The notes under the pieces are model-generated. The model did no database searches. It was given only the letters and a program-made list of their open reading frames with translations, and had not been told where the DNA came from. Shown here piece after piece: positions 33,208 to 42,957 of a stretch of 64,000 nt of DNA (position 1 is the first letter of the stretch; every line of letters begins with the position of its first letter). The stretch comes from Actinocorallia sp. API 0066 (GTDB lineage Bacteria; Actinomycetota; Actinomycetes; Streptosporangiales; Streptosporangiaceae): positions 186,001 to 250,000 of the forward strand of contig NZ_JAJLQY010000003.1 of NCBI RefSeq assembly GCF_020991275.1. Reading direction: 5' to 3'. Position numbers and translations under genes: made by a program.

Positions 33208-33479
33208 AACTCGACCCCGCGCTGTTCGACCTGCTCGCCTGCCCGATCGACAAGCAGGCGCTGCTGTACCTCGACGACCTCTGGCTGTTCTACAACCCGC
33301 GGCTACGCCGCGCCTACCACGCCGAGGACGGGATCCCCGCCCTCCTGGCCCAGGAGGGCGCCCCGGTCACCGACGAGAACCACGACCTCTACCTACGCCG
33401 GGCCGTCGAAGGGAACGCCCGCGTCACCCTGCGGGCGTCCCTCGCGGAGGTCGTCCAGTCGGCTCAGCGCGTGCCGTAG
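33204..33479 (+). CDS. Trm112/UPF0434-like small protein lacking most zinc ligands
   Basis: The 91-residue protein opens with FDLLACPIDKQALLYL, the start of the Trm112/YcaR family, and has AEDGIPALL where family members have the closing GIPVLL motif. The usual second Cys pair before that segment is replaced (FYNPRLRRAY), so a zinc site is unlikely. Trm112-type proteins activate SAM methyltransferases; the operon encodes one, which makes a partner role reasonable. It overlaps the permease gene by four bases and converges with the DUF2613 gene, overlapping its end by 16 bases. Confidence 0.78.
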   Translation: MKLDPALFDLLACPIDKQALLYLDDLWLFYNPRLRRAYHAEDGIPALLAQEGAPVTDENHDLYLRRAVEGNARVTLRASLAEVVQSAQRVP

Positions 33480-33589
33480 TTGTGCAGCGACGCCGACGAC
33501 GGCTCCGAGTCGCCCGCGAGCTGGATCGTGGTGGTCGAAACCCCGGCGGCGAGCAGGAGTCCCAGGACTCCGGAGATCAGGAACTTCAT
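33464..33589 (-). CDS. DUF2613-type small exported/membrane peptide
   Basis: The 41-residue product reads MKFLISGVLGLLLAAGVSTT, then TIQLAGDSEPSSASLHNYGTR. It has one hydrophobic helix at the N-terminus and the short C-terminal YGTR ending seen in DUF2613 peptides. In M. tuberculosis a peptide of this class (Rv0236A) is encoded directly beside aftD, the same neighbourhood as here. The gene is convergent with the Trm112-like gene. Function unknown; a subunit of the envelope glycosyltransferase machinery is plausible. Confidence 0.72.
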   Translation of the reverse strand: MKFLISGVLGLLLAAGVSTTTIQLAGDSEPSSASLHNYGTR

Positions 33590-33704
33590 GAGGTCTCATT
33601 TCGGCAGTGAGCAGGTCGTTCAGGACGATAGTTCGCTCCGGTACGCGGCAGCGTCGGCGAACTCCACAGCGTTTCTTGTCCCCCGCCACAGCGCGCGGGA
33701 CGGA

Positions 33705-34898
33705 TCACTTCACGTCGGAATCAACAAGCCGCAGATACTGGAGCGCCCACCACACCGTCATGGTGTCGGCGAGCCGTTCCAGCGACAGGCCCGTCGCCTT
33801 CTCGAACTGGCGCAGACGGTACCGGAGCGTGTTCTGGTGCAGGTGCAGGGCGTCCGCCGCCTCGGGGACACGCTGGTCGTGATCGAGATAGGCGGTGAGC
33901 GTCTCGATGAACAGGGCGCGCTGGCGGGCCGGGACGCCGCCGAAGCACCGCTGCACGATGGTGTCCGAGACGCTGCTCTCCAGCACCGCGACGTGCACGG
34001 GGACGTCGGTGATGGCGACCACGCCGCGCATGCCGAACCCGTTGGCGACCCGGAGCGCGGTGGACGCCTGGGAGAAGGACAGCGAGGCCGACTTCAACGG
34101 GACCTGCTCCCCGACCGCGATCAGGTCGGCGCAGGCGCGGGGCGGCTGGGTCAGCACGCCCATGAGCTCGCCGTTGTGGACCTCCGCCAGCCCGATTCCC
34201 TTGAGCGCGCCCTCGATCCGCCACCGGGCCCGCGCGTTCGGCAGCGGCGCGCGGAAGGCCAGATAGCGGGAATTGACGTCGAGGCCGAATTCGGACGCCT
34301 GGGCGGCGAGGCCGCTCTCGGAGATCTCCCCGGCGAACAGCGCCCGGAGAAAACCGGCGCGCCTGTCCCGCGCCTTGCCGGACAGGTCCGTCTCGATCCG
34401 CCGGTGCTCCTCGCCCGCGGCCTCCAGGACCTCGATCGTCCACATCCACAGCCGCGTGACGTCCGGGACCAGCGGCTCCGCGCCGTTCGCGACGCGCTTC
34501 TCACTGACCTCGATCGCGAAGCCGACGATGAGCTTCACGATGTGCAGGAGGGTATGGAACGGCATGCCGGAGCGGGCGGGGTGCGCGCCGATCCGCGCCA
34601 TGATCCGCAGTTCGGCGCGGGTCGGGGGACGGTCCTCGCGCAGGGCGGCGCAGGCCAGCCGGACGCCGGCGCAGGCGACGGCGCGCACCGCCTCCTCGGG
34701 AACCTGAACGTATGCCGAGATCTCGGACTTGACCAGGTTGCAGGCGTAGTCGGTGATCTCGTCGAGCGCGGATTCCACGTCGGCCGGGAAGCCGTCCTCC
34801 AGCGCCCGGAGCGGCCGATGCGTCAGGGCCGTGAAATCCCGCTGCGGGTTCACGCCACGCGTGCGCCCGACGGATGAGGGGGTGATGACATTCGGCAT
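33705..34898 (-). CDS. PucR/CdaR family transcriptional regulator
   Basis: The protein has 397 residues from the ATG behind AAGGAGC. The N-terminal part (RsbRD_N-like, residues about 25-180) is helical; a GGDEF-like middle region follows, and the PucR-type helix-turn-helix is at the C-terminus: FIETLTAYLDHDQRVPEAAD, then LHLHQNTLRYRLRQFEKATG. Such proteins regulate catabolic, morphological or secondary-metabolite genes and often activate neighbours. It is divergent from a TetR gene with a 25-bp near-perfect dyad between them. Confidence 0.88.
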   Translation of the reverse strand: MPNVITPSSVGRTRGVNPQRDFTALTHRPLRALEDGFPADVESALDEITDYACNLVKSEISAYVQVPEEAVRAVACAGVRLACAALREDRPPTRAELRIMARIGAHPARSGMPFHTLLHIVKLIVGFAIEVSEKRVANGAEPLVPDVTRLWMWTIEVLEAAGEEHRRIETDLSGKARDRRAGFLRALFAGEISESGLAAQASEFGLDVNSRYLAFRAPLPNARARWRIEGALKGIGLAEVHNGELMGVLTQPPRACADLIAVGEQVPLKSASLSFSQASTALRVANGFGMRGVVAITDVPVHVAVLESSVSDTIVQRCFGGVPARQRALFIETLTAYLDHDQRVPEAADALHLHQNTLRYRLRQFEKATGLSLERLADTMTVWWALQYLRLVDSDVK

Positions 34899-34994
34899 GG
34901 GTTGCTCCTTCGAGGAACACCGCCCCCGGGGCCGACGGAGCTCCTCACTCCACAACCCGACGGCGTTAAACGGCATCGCATGCTCCGATCTTCT

Positions 34995-35019
34995 TACGTG
35001 ATGTAAGTTACACCACGTA
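34995..35019. promoter_or_regulatory. 25-bp near-perfect dyad between PucR and TetR genes
   Basis: TACGTGATGTAA (34995-35006) and TTACACCACGTA (35008-35019) match at 11 of 12 positions around G35007. The length and single-base centre fit a TetR operator. It is about 97 bases upstream of the PucR start and 130 bases upstream of the TetR start. Confidence 0.75.
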
Positions 35020-35149
35020 GGAAGTACTGAGAACCCTGGGCCGCGAGTGAATCACCCGCACGGCCCGTCCCGGCGGGCACGGTGTGTCCGCCCGAGCGCC
35101 GAAAGAATGGCAGGATAAAGTCCGACTTCAAGCACGGGAAGGACGTGCC

Positions 35150-35767
35150 ATGGCACAGCACGCGGTCCGTCGGCGCATGCCCCGCGACCAACGGGCGGCG
35201 CAGCTTCTCGACGTGGCGGAACTGCTGTTCACCGAGCGCGGCTACGCCTCGACGACGATCGAGGACATCGCCCGTGTGGCGGGGGTGACCCGTCCCGTCG
35301 TCTACGAGCACCACGGCGACAAAGAGGGTATCTACCTCGCCTGCGTGCGCCGTGCACGGCGGGCCCTGGAAGAGGAGATACGCGCGGTCTCCTCCGCCGT
35401 CGACGACCCCAAGCAGAAGATGACCGTCGGGTCCGACGCCTACTTCCGGACCCTGGAGGACGACGCGCGGCGCTGGGCGCTGCTGTCCGGCCCCGCCGGG
35501 CTCGCCGCCGACACCCTCGCCCGCGAGCTCGACGTGGAACACCGCCAGACGGTCAACGTGATCGCCGAGATCTACCGCGGATACGCCGCGGGCGCCGACC
35601 TGCTGGACCTTGAGGCGCTCGCGCACGGCGTCACCGGCGCCGCCGAGCAGCTGGCCCGCTGGTGGCTCGCCCACCCGGAGGTACCGCGCAGCAAGGTCGT
35701 CCAACACCACATCGATCTCGTGTGGCCCCGCGTCCGGCAGGTCATGGGCCTGCGCGACGCCCCCTAA
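35150..35767 (+). CDS. TetR family transcriptional regulator
   Basis: The 205-residue protein starts nine bases after AAGGA. Helix-turn-helix at residues about 15-62: AAQLLDVAELLFTERGYAST, then IARVAGVTRPVVYEHHGDKE. The C-terminal domain (TetR_C) ends in HIDLVWPRVRQVMGL. It is divergent from the PucR gene, and the 25-bp dyad at 34995-35019 is the obvious candidate operator. Confidence 0.93.
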   Translation: MAQHAVRRRMPRDQRAAQLLDVAELLFTERGYASTTIEDIARVAGVTRPVVYEHHGDKEGIYLACVRRARRALEEEIRAVSSAVDDPKQKMTVGSDAYFRTLEDDARRWALLSGPAGLAADTLARELDVEHRQTVNVIAEIYRGYAAGADLLDLEALAHGVTGAAEQLARWWLAHPEVPRSKVVQHHIDLVWPRVRQVMGLRDAP

Positions 35768-35928
35768 CCGCCGCTCGGGTCCGGTGCGCGGGGACGGCGC
35801 GGCACCGAGGTTTCAGATGATCGCCGGTGGGAAGAGGATCTCACGAGTTCAGCGGTGTTGTCGGGCGTGAGTGTTGTCGGGTGTGGGTGTGGCGCGGGTG
35901 TGGATGGCGGAGTGGATACGGTGAGGCG

Positions 35929-37968
<2,040 letters not shown>

Positions 37969-38046
37969 TCGACCCGACGCCCGCAGCACCCGCACCCCAC
38001 GCGCCACCCCCGCCCGGCTTGTGGTTCACCGGGCGCTGCACCTGAT

Positions 38047-38068
38047 CTCCGGCCTCTTGGGGCCGGAG
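38047..38068. terminator. Terminator between convergent nadE and DUF5954 genes
   Basis: CTCCGGCC (38047-38054) and GGCCGGAG (38061-38068) pair perfectly over a TCTTGG loop, in the 111-base gap between the two stop codons. Confidence 0.75.
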
Positions 38069-38079
38069 CCGGGTGTGGG

Positions 38080-39039
38080 TCAGTCCGGGTCGTAGACGGA
38101 CGGGTCGGAGGGGCGGGGGGGTTCGGGGCCGTCCCGGCCGACGCGGAGGAAGCGGGAGACGCGGATGGTGCGGAACCTGCGGCCCAGCACCTCCCATTCG
38201 TGTTGGTGGTTCGGGTGCTCTTCGATCCAGGTGGCGGCGCGTTGCCATTTGGCGAGTTCGGCGGGGGTCGGCGGGTCGCCCTGGAACTCGCGGAGCCGGG
38301 GAAGGATCTGCGAGAAGTGGGCGGCGAGACCGCGCCGGGCGTCGTCGGGGCCACGGCCGCCGGTGAGCGGCTTGTACGAGCTTCCCTCGATCTCCACAAC
38401 GGTGAACTCGGGTGGAAGGACGATGATTCCCGGGTGGGTGCGGTGGGCGTGGCGCGCTTCGGCCTGGATCTGCTCGGGAACGGTTCCCGGAATCGGCTGA
38501 TAGGTGAGCAGGTTCAACCGGAGTTGCGTTTCCCAGGGGCCGGAAGGCGCCAGCGGGTCAATCGGATGGCCTTCCAGGAGCCTTGATTCCTTGGGCGGAT
38601 CGGTGTCGGTGTGCCGTGGCGGTTCCATGACACCGTTGTTGATCAACGTGTATTTCTCGATCCGGATGATCCGGTACCGGCGGTCCCCGATCTCCCATTC
38701 GTCCTTGGCGAGCGGTTCCCCTTCCGGCGGTTCGAGTTTGTCCGCCGCGGCGAGCATTGCGCGTCCCGTCTCCGGCGGCGTCTCGGGGCGGCGCGCGGCC
38801 CGCCGGAGACGCGAGGCGAGCGTGATCCGGGCACCGAGCGGATCTCCGCCGCCCGCGCAGCCGATCCGCCAGGAGTCGCCCGTCTGCACCGCGAAGCCGA
38901 AGTCCGGAGAGCCCGCCGGAAAGAGCTTCGGAAGGGCCTTCATCCGCTCCCCGAGCTCATGATCCCGCACCATCGCCGCCGGTTCGAGCCCGGCGACAGC
39001 GTTGATCTTGTTGTACCCGCGCATCAACCTGAAGGCCAT
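38080..39039 (-). CDS. DUF5954 family protein
   Basis: This 319-residue protein looks soluble, with two parallel segments of the type RRYRIIRIEKYTLINN and RRFRTIRVSRFLRVGRDGPE, each followed by PPRxSDxD-like tails, suggesting an internal duplication. The combination is that of the actinobacterial DUF5954 family, whose function is unknown. I start at 39039 (MAFRLMRGYN), behind GGGGG. The upstream sequence encodes a possible small hydrophobic peptide overlapping this start. Confidence 0.75.
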   Translation of the reverse strand: MAFRLMRGYNKINAVAGLEPAAMVRDHELGERMKALPKLFPAGSPDFGFAVQTGDSWRIGCAGGGDPLGARITLASRLRRAARRPETPPETGRAMLAAADKLEPPEGEPLAKDEWEIGDRRYRIIRIEKYTLINNGVMEPPRHTDTDPPKESRLLEGHPIDPLAPSGPWETQLRLNLLTYQPIPGTVPEQIQAEARHAHRTHPGIIVLPPEFTVVEIEGSSYKPLTGGRGPDDARRGLAAHFSQILPRLREFQGDPPTPAELAKWQRAATWIEEHPNHQHEWEVLGRRFRTIRVSRFLRVGRDGPEPPRPSDPSVYDPD

Positions 39040-39170
39040 ACCCCCATCATCACCGCGCGCCAGCCGCCGCGCAGCCGATATTTCACGAACGGACCGAACA
39101 ACCCCACAAAGGCAAATCCCAAAAACCCCCACCCCACCCCAACACCCCACGGACCGACCATGCCGACCAT
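39024..39170 (-). CDS. Possible 48-residue hydrophobic peptide upstream of DUF5954
   Basis: An ATG at 39170 opens MVGMVGPWGVGVGWGFLGFA, then FVGLFGPFVKYRLRGGWRAV and ends at 39024, overlapping the DUF5954 start by 16 bases. One or two membrane-spanning stretches followed by a basic tail are visible. The region is less GC-rich than its surroundings. There is no good Shine-Dalgarno, so it may be chance. Confidence 0.3.
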   Translation of the reverse strand: MVGMVGPWGVGVGWGFLGFAFVGLFGPFVKYRLRGGWRAVMMGVWPSG

Positions 39171-39243
39171 AATGCCCAATTCACCAACCCAGCCCCATCC
39201 ACCCCACCACAAGCCACACGGCTGAGCGACCAGAAGACGCTCA

Positions 39244-40245
39244 CTACTCGTCAGATCGGGGATGGGCGGCGTCGGCGTAGAGAGCGGCCAGGCGGGCGAA
39301 GGCCGCTTGGAGTTCGGGTGGGCCCAGGACCTCGATTCCGGTGTCGAAGCGGCCCAGGGAGGCCGCGAGGGCGGGCCAGGACCACGAGCCGGTGTGGAGG
39401 CGGCAGAGGTCGGGGCCCAGTTCCTCGACCAGGTCGTCCTGGGCGTGGGCGGCGACCTTGGCGGCGGGGAGGTGGAGGAGGACCGAGCCCCGGCAGGGCC
39501 ATTCGGTGGTGCTGTCGGAGCCACGGAAGCGGGCGGTGATGAAGGTGGCGACGTCCTCGGCCGGGAGGTCGCGCGGATGGAAGCGGGGGCCCGTGGGGGT
39601 GAGGGGGGTGACGCGGTCGGCGCGGAAGGTACGCCAGTCGGCGCGGTCGAGATCCCAGGCGAGCAGATACCAGCGGCCCTTCCAGACGACGAGGTGGTGG
39701 GGCTCCACCCGGCGGGGCACGGCGAACTCGTCCTTGGGCCCGGCCGGAGTCGCCTCGGACGGCGTCGCCGAGCGGTACCGGAAGCGGAGGACGTCGCGGT
39801 TGTGGACGGCCGCGCCGAGGGCGACCAGGACGGCGGGGTCGAGCAGCGGCTCGGGGCGGGCGCCGACCGTGGTGATCACCAGGGTGTCGACGCGGTGGCG
39901 CAGCCGGGCGGGCATGACCTGCCTGACCGTGTTGAGCGCCCGCGCCGCGCCCACGCCGATGTCGGCTCCGGCGGCGGGCGCGAGCCGGAGCGCGACCGCG
40001 ACGGCGACCGCCTGGTCGTCGTCGAACAGCAGCGGCGGCATCCTGGTCCCGGCCTCCAGGCGGTATCCGCCGTCCGGGCCCTTGACCGTGGTGACGGGAT
40101 AGCCGAGCTCGCGCAGCCGCTCGACGTCGCGCCGCACGGTGCGCGGGCTGACCTCAAGCCGTGCGGCGAGCAGCGCGCCGGGCCAGTCACGGCGCGCCTG
40201 CAACAGGGACAGCAGCGACAGAAGCCGCGCGGACGTTTTCGGCAT
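39244..40245 (-). CDS. YafY/DeoR-type WYL-domain transcriptional regulator
   Basis: The 333-residue regulator has an N-terminal winged helix (residues about 5-60: LLSLLSLLQARRDWPGALLA, then RLEVSPRTVRRDVERLRELG), followed by a WYL domain near 140-205 with WKGRWYLLAWDLDRADWRTF and the R/D pair of that fold, and a WCX extension. WYL regulators sense small ligands or DNA-damage signals. It is divergent from the VOC gene, with a perfect 10-bp inverted repeat between them. Confidence 0.93.
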   Translation of the reverse strand: MPKTSARLLSLLSLLQARRDWPGALLAARLEVSPRTVRRDVERLRELGYPVTTVKGPDGGYRLEAGTRMPPLLFDDDQAVAVAVALRLAPAAGADIGVGAARALNTVRQVMPARLRHRVDTLVITTVGARPEPLLDPAVLVALGAAVHNRDVLRFRYRSATPSEATPAGPKDEFAVPRRVEPHHLVVWKGRWYLLAWDLDRADWRTFRADRVTPLTPTGPRFHPRDLPAEDVATFITARFRGSDSTTEWPCRGSVLLHLPAAKVAAHAQDDLVEELGPDLCRLHTGSWSWPALAASLGRFDTGIEVLGPPELQAAFARLAALYADAAHPRSDE

Positions 40246-40264
40246 ACCCGGAATCCTGCCCGGA

Positions 40265-40289
40265 GTAGCGGACACTTCCTGTCCGCTAC
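40265..40289. promoter_or_regulatory. Perfect inverted repeat, operator of the WYL regulator
   Basis: GTAGCGGACA (40265-40274) and TGTCCGCTAC (40280-40289) are exact complements separated by five bases. It lies 20 bases upstream of the WYL-regulator start codon and 70 bases upstream of the VOC gene. Confidence 0.8.
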
Positions 40290-40358
40290 CCCTGTGATCG
40301 TGGTCCTCCAGCGGCCCGGAACGGCCGGGCCGCACGGGAACGATCACGGAGGAGAACG

Positions 40359-40769
40359 ATGATCAGCACGGTCGCGCACGTCAACCTGCGGGGTGACGCA
40401 CGCCAGGCCCTGGAGTTCTACCGGTCGGTGTTCGGCGGCGAGCTCGTCGCGGTCACCTACGCCGACGCGCACAGTGTGCGGCACCCCGACGAAGCCGATC
40501 AGATCATGTGGGGCCAGGTCACCTCGTCCGACGGCTTCCGGATCATGGCCTACGACGTCCCGTCGTCCCGCCCGTGGAGCCAGGGCGACGCCCCGTTCTT
40601 CGTCTCGGTGCGCGGCGCGGACGCCCACGAGATCACCGACTACTGGAAGCGCCTCACCACCGGCTCAACCGTCATCGTCGACCTGGCCCCCGCCGCCTGG
40701 TCCCCCCTGTACGGCATGCTCACCGACCCGTTCGGCATCACCTGGGTCCTCGACGTCACCGCGAGCTGA
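40359..40769 (+). CDS. VOC (PhnB-like glyoxalase/bleomycin-resistance) protein
   Basis: This is a 136-residue single-domain member of the vicinal oxygen chelate superfamily, close to the PhnB/YjdN group: VAHVNLRGDARQALEFYRSV and FGGELVAVTYAD at the front, LTDPFGITWVLDV at the end, which is the typical C-terminal signature. The usual metal ligands are only partly retained, as in many PhnB proteins. GGAGGAG precedes the ATG. Control by the divergent WYL regulator is likely. No substrate is known. Confidence 0.92.
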   Translation: MISTVAHVNLRGDARQALEFYRSVFGGELVAVTYADAHSVRHPDEADQIMWGQVTSSDGFRIMAYDVPSSRPWSQGDAPFFVSVRGADAHEITDYWKRLTTGSTVIVDLAPAAWSPLYGMLTDPFGITWVLDVTAS

Positions 40770-40775
40770 CCCCAC

Positions 40776-40806
40776 CCGCCGCCCCGGAACAATCCCGGGG
40801 CGGCGG
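40776..40806. terminator. Strong GC-rich terminator after the VOC gene
   Basis: CCGCCGCCCCGG (40776-40787) pairs perfectly with CCGGGGCGGCGG (40795-40806) around AACAATC. It separates the VOC gene from the convergent TetR gene. Confidence 0.88.
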
Positions 40807-40842
40807 CCGGGGTCAGGGGTCGGGGAGGGGCTGTCGGCGTCG

Positions 40843-41451
40843 TCAGCGGCTCAGGGAGTCGATGACGAGGTCCAGGAGTCGGTGCATCTCGGCGCGGAAG
40901 CGCACCCTGCCCTCGATGGTGTCGGCCCTGATCACGACACGCTCGATGTCGGGGATGCCGCCGACCGAGAACCCCACGACGCTCCAGATGAGGACGCTGA
41001 GGAACATCTGCATGGTCGGCACGGCCATGAGGTCGGGGCCCAGAATCCCCTGGATCTTCCGGTAGGAGGACATGTGGTAGCGGGCGTCGAGATCAACGAG
41101 GTCGGCCGCGTCGTCGAGTCTGCGGTGCTGCCAGATCGCCAGTTCCGCCGGATGGTCGAGATAGAAGTCCAGCGCCCGGTCGAGGAAACGGTGCATCCCC
41201 TTCTCGTCGGGCCTGAAGTCGCGCTCCGCCTCGGTGAGCATGGCGATCGAGTCGCTCGAGAACCGCTCGATGATCTCCTGGTAGAGGCCGCTCTTGCCGC
41301 CACGGGCCTCGATGACGTCCCGGGACACCCCGGCGGCCTCGGCAAGCATGTGCACGGAAGCCAAGTCGTAGCCCATTGAGGCGAACACACGCGCCGCCGA
41401 CGAGCGCACCGGATCGTCGCCGGTGTCGCCGCCGTGGAACTGTGCCGCCAT
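40843..41451 (-). CDS. TetR family transcriptional regulator
   Basis: The 202-residue protein has a recognisable but diverged TetR helix-turn-helix at residues about 14-60 (SSAARVFASMGYDLASVHML, then AEAAGVSRDVIEARGGKSGL). The C-terminal domain resembles TetR_C groups with a DFYLDHPAELAIWQHRRL helix. It is divergent from another TetR gene at 41599, and an extended inverted repeat lies between them. Confidence 0.88.
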   Translation of the reverse strand: MAAQFHGGDTGDDPVRSSAARVFASMGYDLASVHMLAEAAGVSRDVIEARGGKSGLYQEIIERFSSDSIAMLTEAERDFRPDEKGMHRFLDRALDFYLDHPAELAIWQHRRLDDAADLVDLDARYHMSSYRKIQGILGPDLMAVPTMQMFLSVLIWSVVGFSVGGIPDIERVVIRADTIEGRVRFRAEMHRLLDLVIDSLSR

Positions 41452-41531
41452 GTCTCAACGCTAGCCCCGGCGATCCCAAGGCCGTCCCGGGGGGAGAGTA
41501 AGGTCGGCGCAAACCTCTCCGCCCCGCCGCG

Positions 41532-41581
41532 GCCAGACAAAGGCGACGTCGGTCGCGATTACCATGGGGGCTTCGTCTGGC
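41532..41581. promoter_or_regulatory. Long-spaced inverted repeat between two divergent TetR genes
   Basis: GCCAGACAAAG (41532-41542) and CTTCGTCTGGC (41571-41581) match at 10 of 11 positions. A smaller dyad GCGAC-N4-GTCGC (41543-41556) lies between them. Either may be an operator; one or both TetR proteins could bind. Confidence 0.5.
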
Positions 41582-41598
41582 TGGTGGGGGTGCTGAGG

Positions 41599-42207
41599 AT
41601 GACGTCATCGAGCGGTGTCCGCGCCGAACGGCCGCGCAGGCCCGGGGGCAGGGCGGCGGCGGTCGTCGCGCGGGTTCGGCAGGCCACCGCGGAACTCCTG
41701 GACGAGGTCGGCTATGAAGCTCTGCTTCTGCCGGAGGTGGCCGCGCGGGCGGGGGTGAACAAGACGACGGTGTACCGGCGCTGGCCGACCAAGGCGCGGC
41801 TGGTGGCCGAGCTGATGCTGGCGCAGATCGCCGAGCAGGACCCAGGACGGGACACCGGCAGCCTCGTCGGCGACCTCATCGCCATGCTGGAGGACATCGC
41901 CCGGCTGCTGCGGGAGCGCACCACCCGGGCGGTTCTCGCGGTCCTCGTCGGCGGCGAGCTGGACGAGACGGCGCGGGCCGCCCGCGACGCCTTCTGGGCG
42001 GAGCGCTTCCAGCGCGGCGCGGCGATCGTCGAGCGTGCCGTCGCGCGCGGCGAGCTGCCCGCGCACACCGACGCGCGTCTCCTCCTCGAGGACGCCGCCA
42101 GCCCCGTCTACTTCAGGCTCGCCGTCACCGGCCGGGCGGTCGGGCGCGCCGACCTCGAACTGTTCGCACGCCGCGCCGCCGCCCGCGCCCAGCTCGGCGG
42201 CCTGTGA
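41599..42207 (+). CDS. TetR family transcriptional regulator
   Basis: The 202-residue regulator has helix-turn-helix residues about 22-68 (RQATAELLDEVGYEALLLPE, then VAARAGVNKTTVYRRWPTKA, the typical recognition region). The C-terminal TetR_C domain includes AVLAVLVGGELDETARAARD. An in-frame GTG at 41590 is an alternative start, with GGTGGGG upstream. Its target is not obvious: the divergent TetR at 40843 and the unknown gene at 42220 are candidates. Confidence 0.92.
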   Translation: MTSSSGVRAERPRRPGGRAAAVVARVRQATAELLDEVGYEALLLPEVAARAGVNKTTVYRRWPTKARLVAELMLAQIAEQDPGRDTGSLVGDLIAMLEDIARLLRERTTRAVLAVLVGGELDETARAARDAFWAERFQRGAAIVERAVARGELPAHTDARLLLEDAASPVYFRLAVTGRAVGRADLELFARRAAARAQLGGL

Positions 42208-42219
42208 CCGGGCGACGGC

Positions 42220-42957
42220 TCAACCCGCGTCCGCGAAGGCCAACTCCACCCAGTTCGCCCATTCCGCGGCGAGGTGCCAGCGGTGCCCGGCGACCATGCT
42301 CGGCGCGATGACGCGCGGGAACTCGACGCACAGCAGGGCGCCGAAGCCGCCCGGCTCCTCGCGGAACTGGTGCCGGACGCCGCCGATGGCGACCCCGGAC
42401 CCCGTGCGGGCGACCCCGGCCGCCTCAAGCGGATAGGCGGAGCGCCGGGGCGAGACGAGAGACCCCAGGTCGGTGGAGTCGATGAGGAACCGGCTCGCCG
42501 AAGGGCTGCCCCCGGTCGTCTCCAGCACCTCCTGCCTACCGTCGGCGTCGGTCCGGATCAGGAAGTGGTCGGGGCTGGCGGCGATCATCGACCACCCGTA
42601 GTCGGCGCGCCCGTCGTCGTTGAACCAGCGCAGGAACTCGGCGGCGTTCCCCCCGGTGACGTGGAGCTCGGCGACGCACAGGGCCCGCCTGCCGCGCGAG
42701 AGCCGACCGGTGGCCTGGGAAATCACCGAGGACACCCGCAGATCGCGGGCCAGCCTCCGCTTGACCTCCTCGGCGCCCAGCGCCAGCTTCGCGTCCGCGA
42801 AGGCGAGCTTCCGCTCATCGAGCGTGCCACCCGGCACGGGAAGCCCGATCTTCGAGGCCGCCTTGGGGATCCGCCGAGCCTCCCACGCGAGCAGCGCGTC
42901 ACGGCTCACCTCCCGCCCGTTGATCACCGCGTACATCTCGACCGCCTTACCCGCCAT
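42220..42957 (-). CDS. Conserved-looking protein of unknown function
   Basis: The protein has 245 residues and starts behind GGAGAGGG. I recognise no domain. It has an N-terminal MYAVINGREVSRDALLAWEA, a central charged region, and a C-terminal half with FLRWFNDDGRADYGWSMIAA and GAGWEANW-like aromatic patches (read HRWHLAAEWANWVELAF at the end). There are no membrane segments or signal peptide. It is divergent from the MFS exporter region, with a short dyad (43051-43066) in its promoter area. Codon usage matches its neighbours, supporting it as a real gene. Confidence 0.75.
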   Translation of the reverse strand: MAGKAVEMYAVINGREVSRDALLAWEARRIPKAASKIGLPVPGGTLDERKLAFADAKLALGAEEVKRRLARDLRVSSVISQATGRLSRGRRALCVAELHVTGGNAAEFLRWFNDDGRADYGWSMIAASPDHFLIRTDADGRQEVLETTGGSPSASRFLIDSTDLGSLVSPRRSAYPLEAAGVARTGSGVAIGGVRHQFREEPGGFGALLCVEFPRVIAPSMVAGHRWHLAAEWANWVELAFADAG

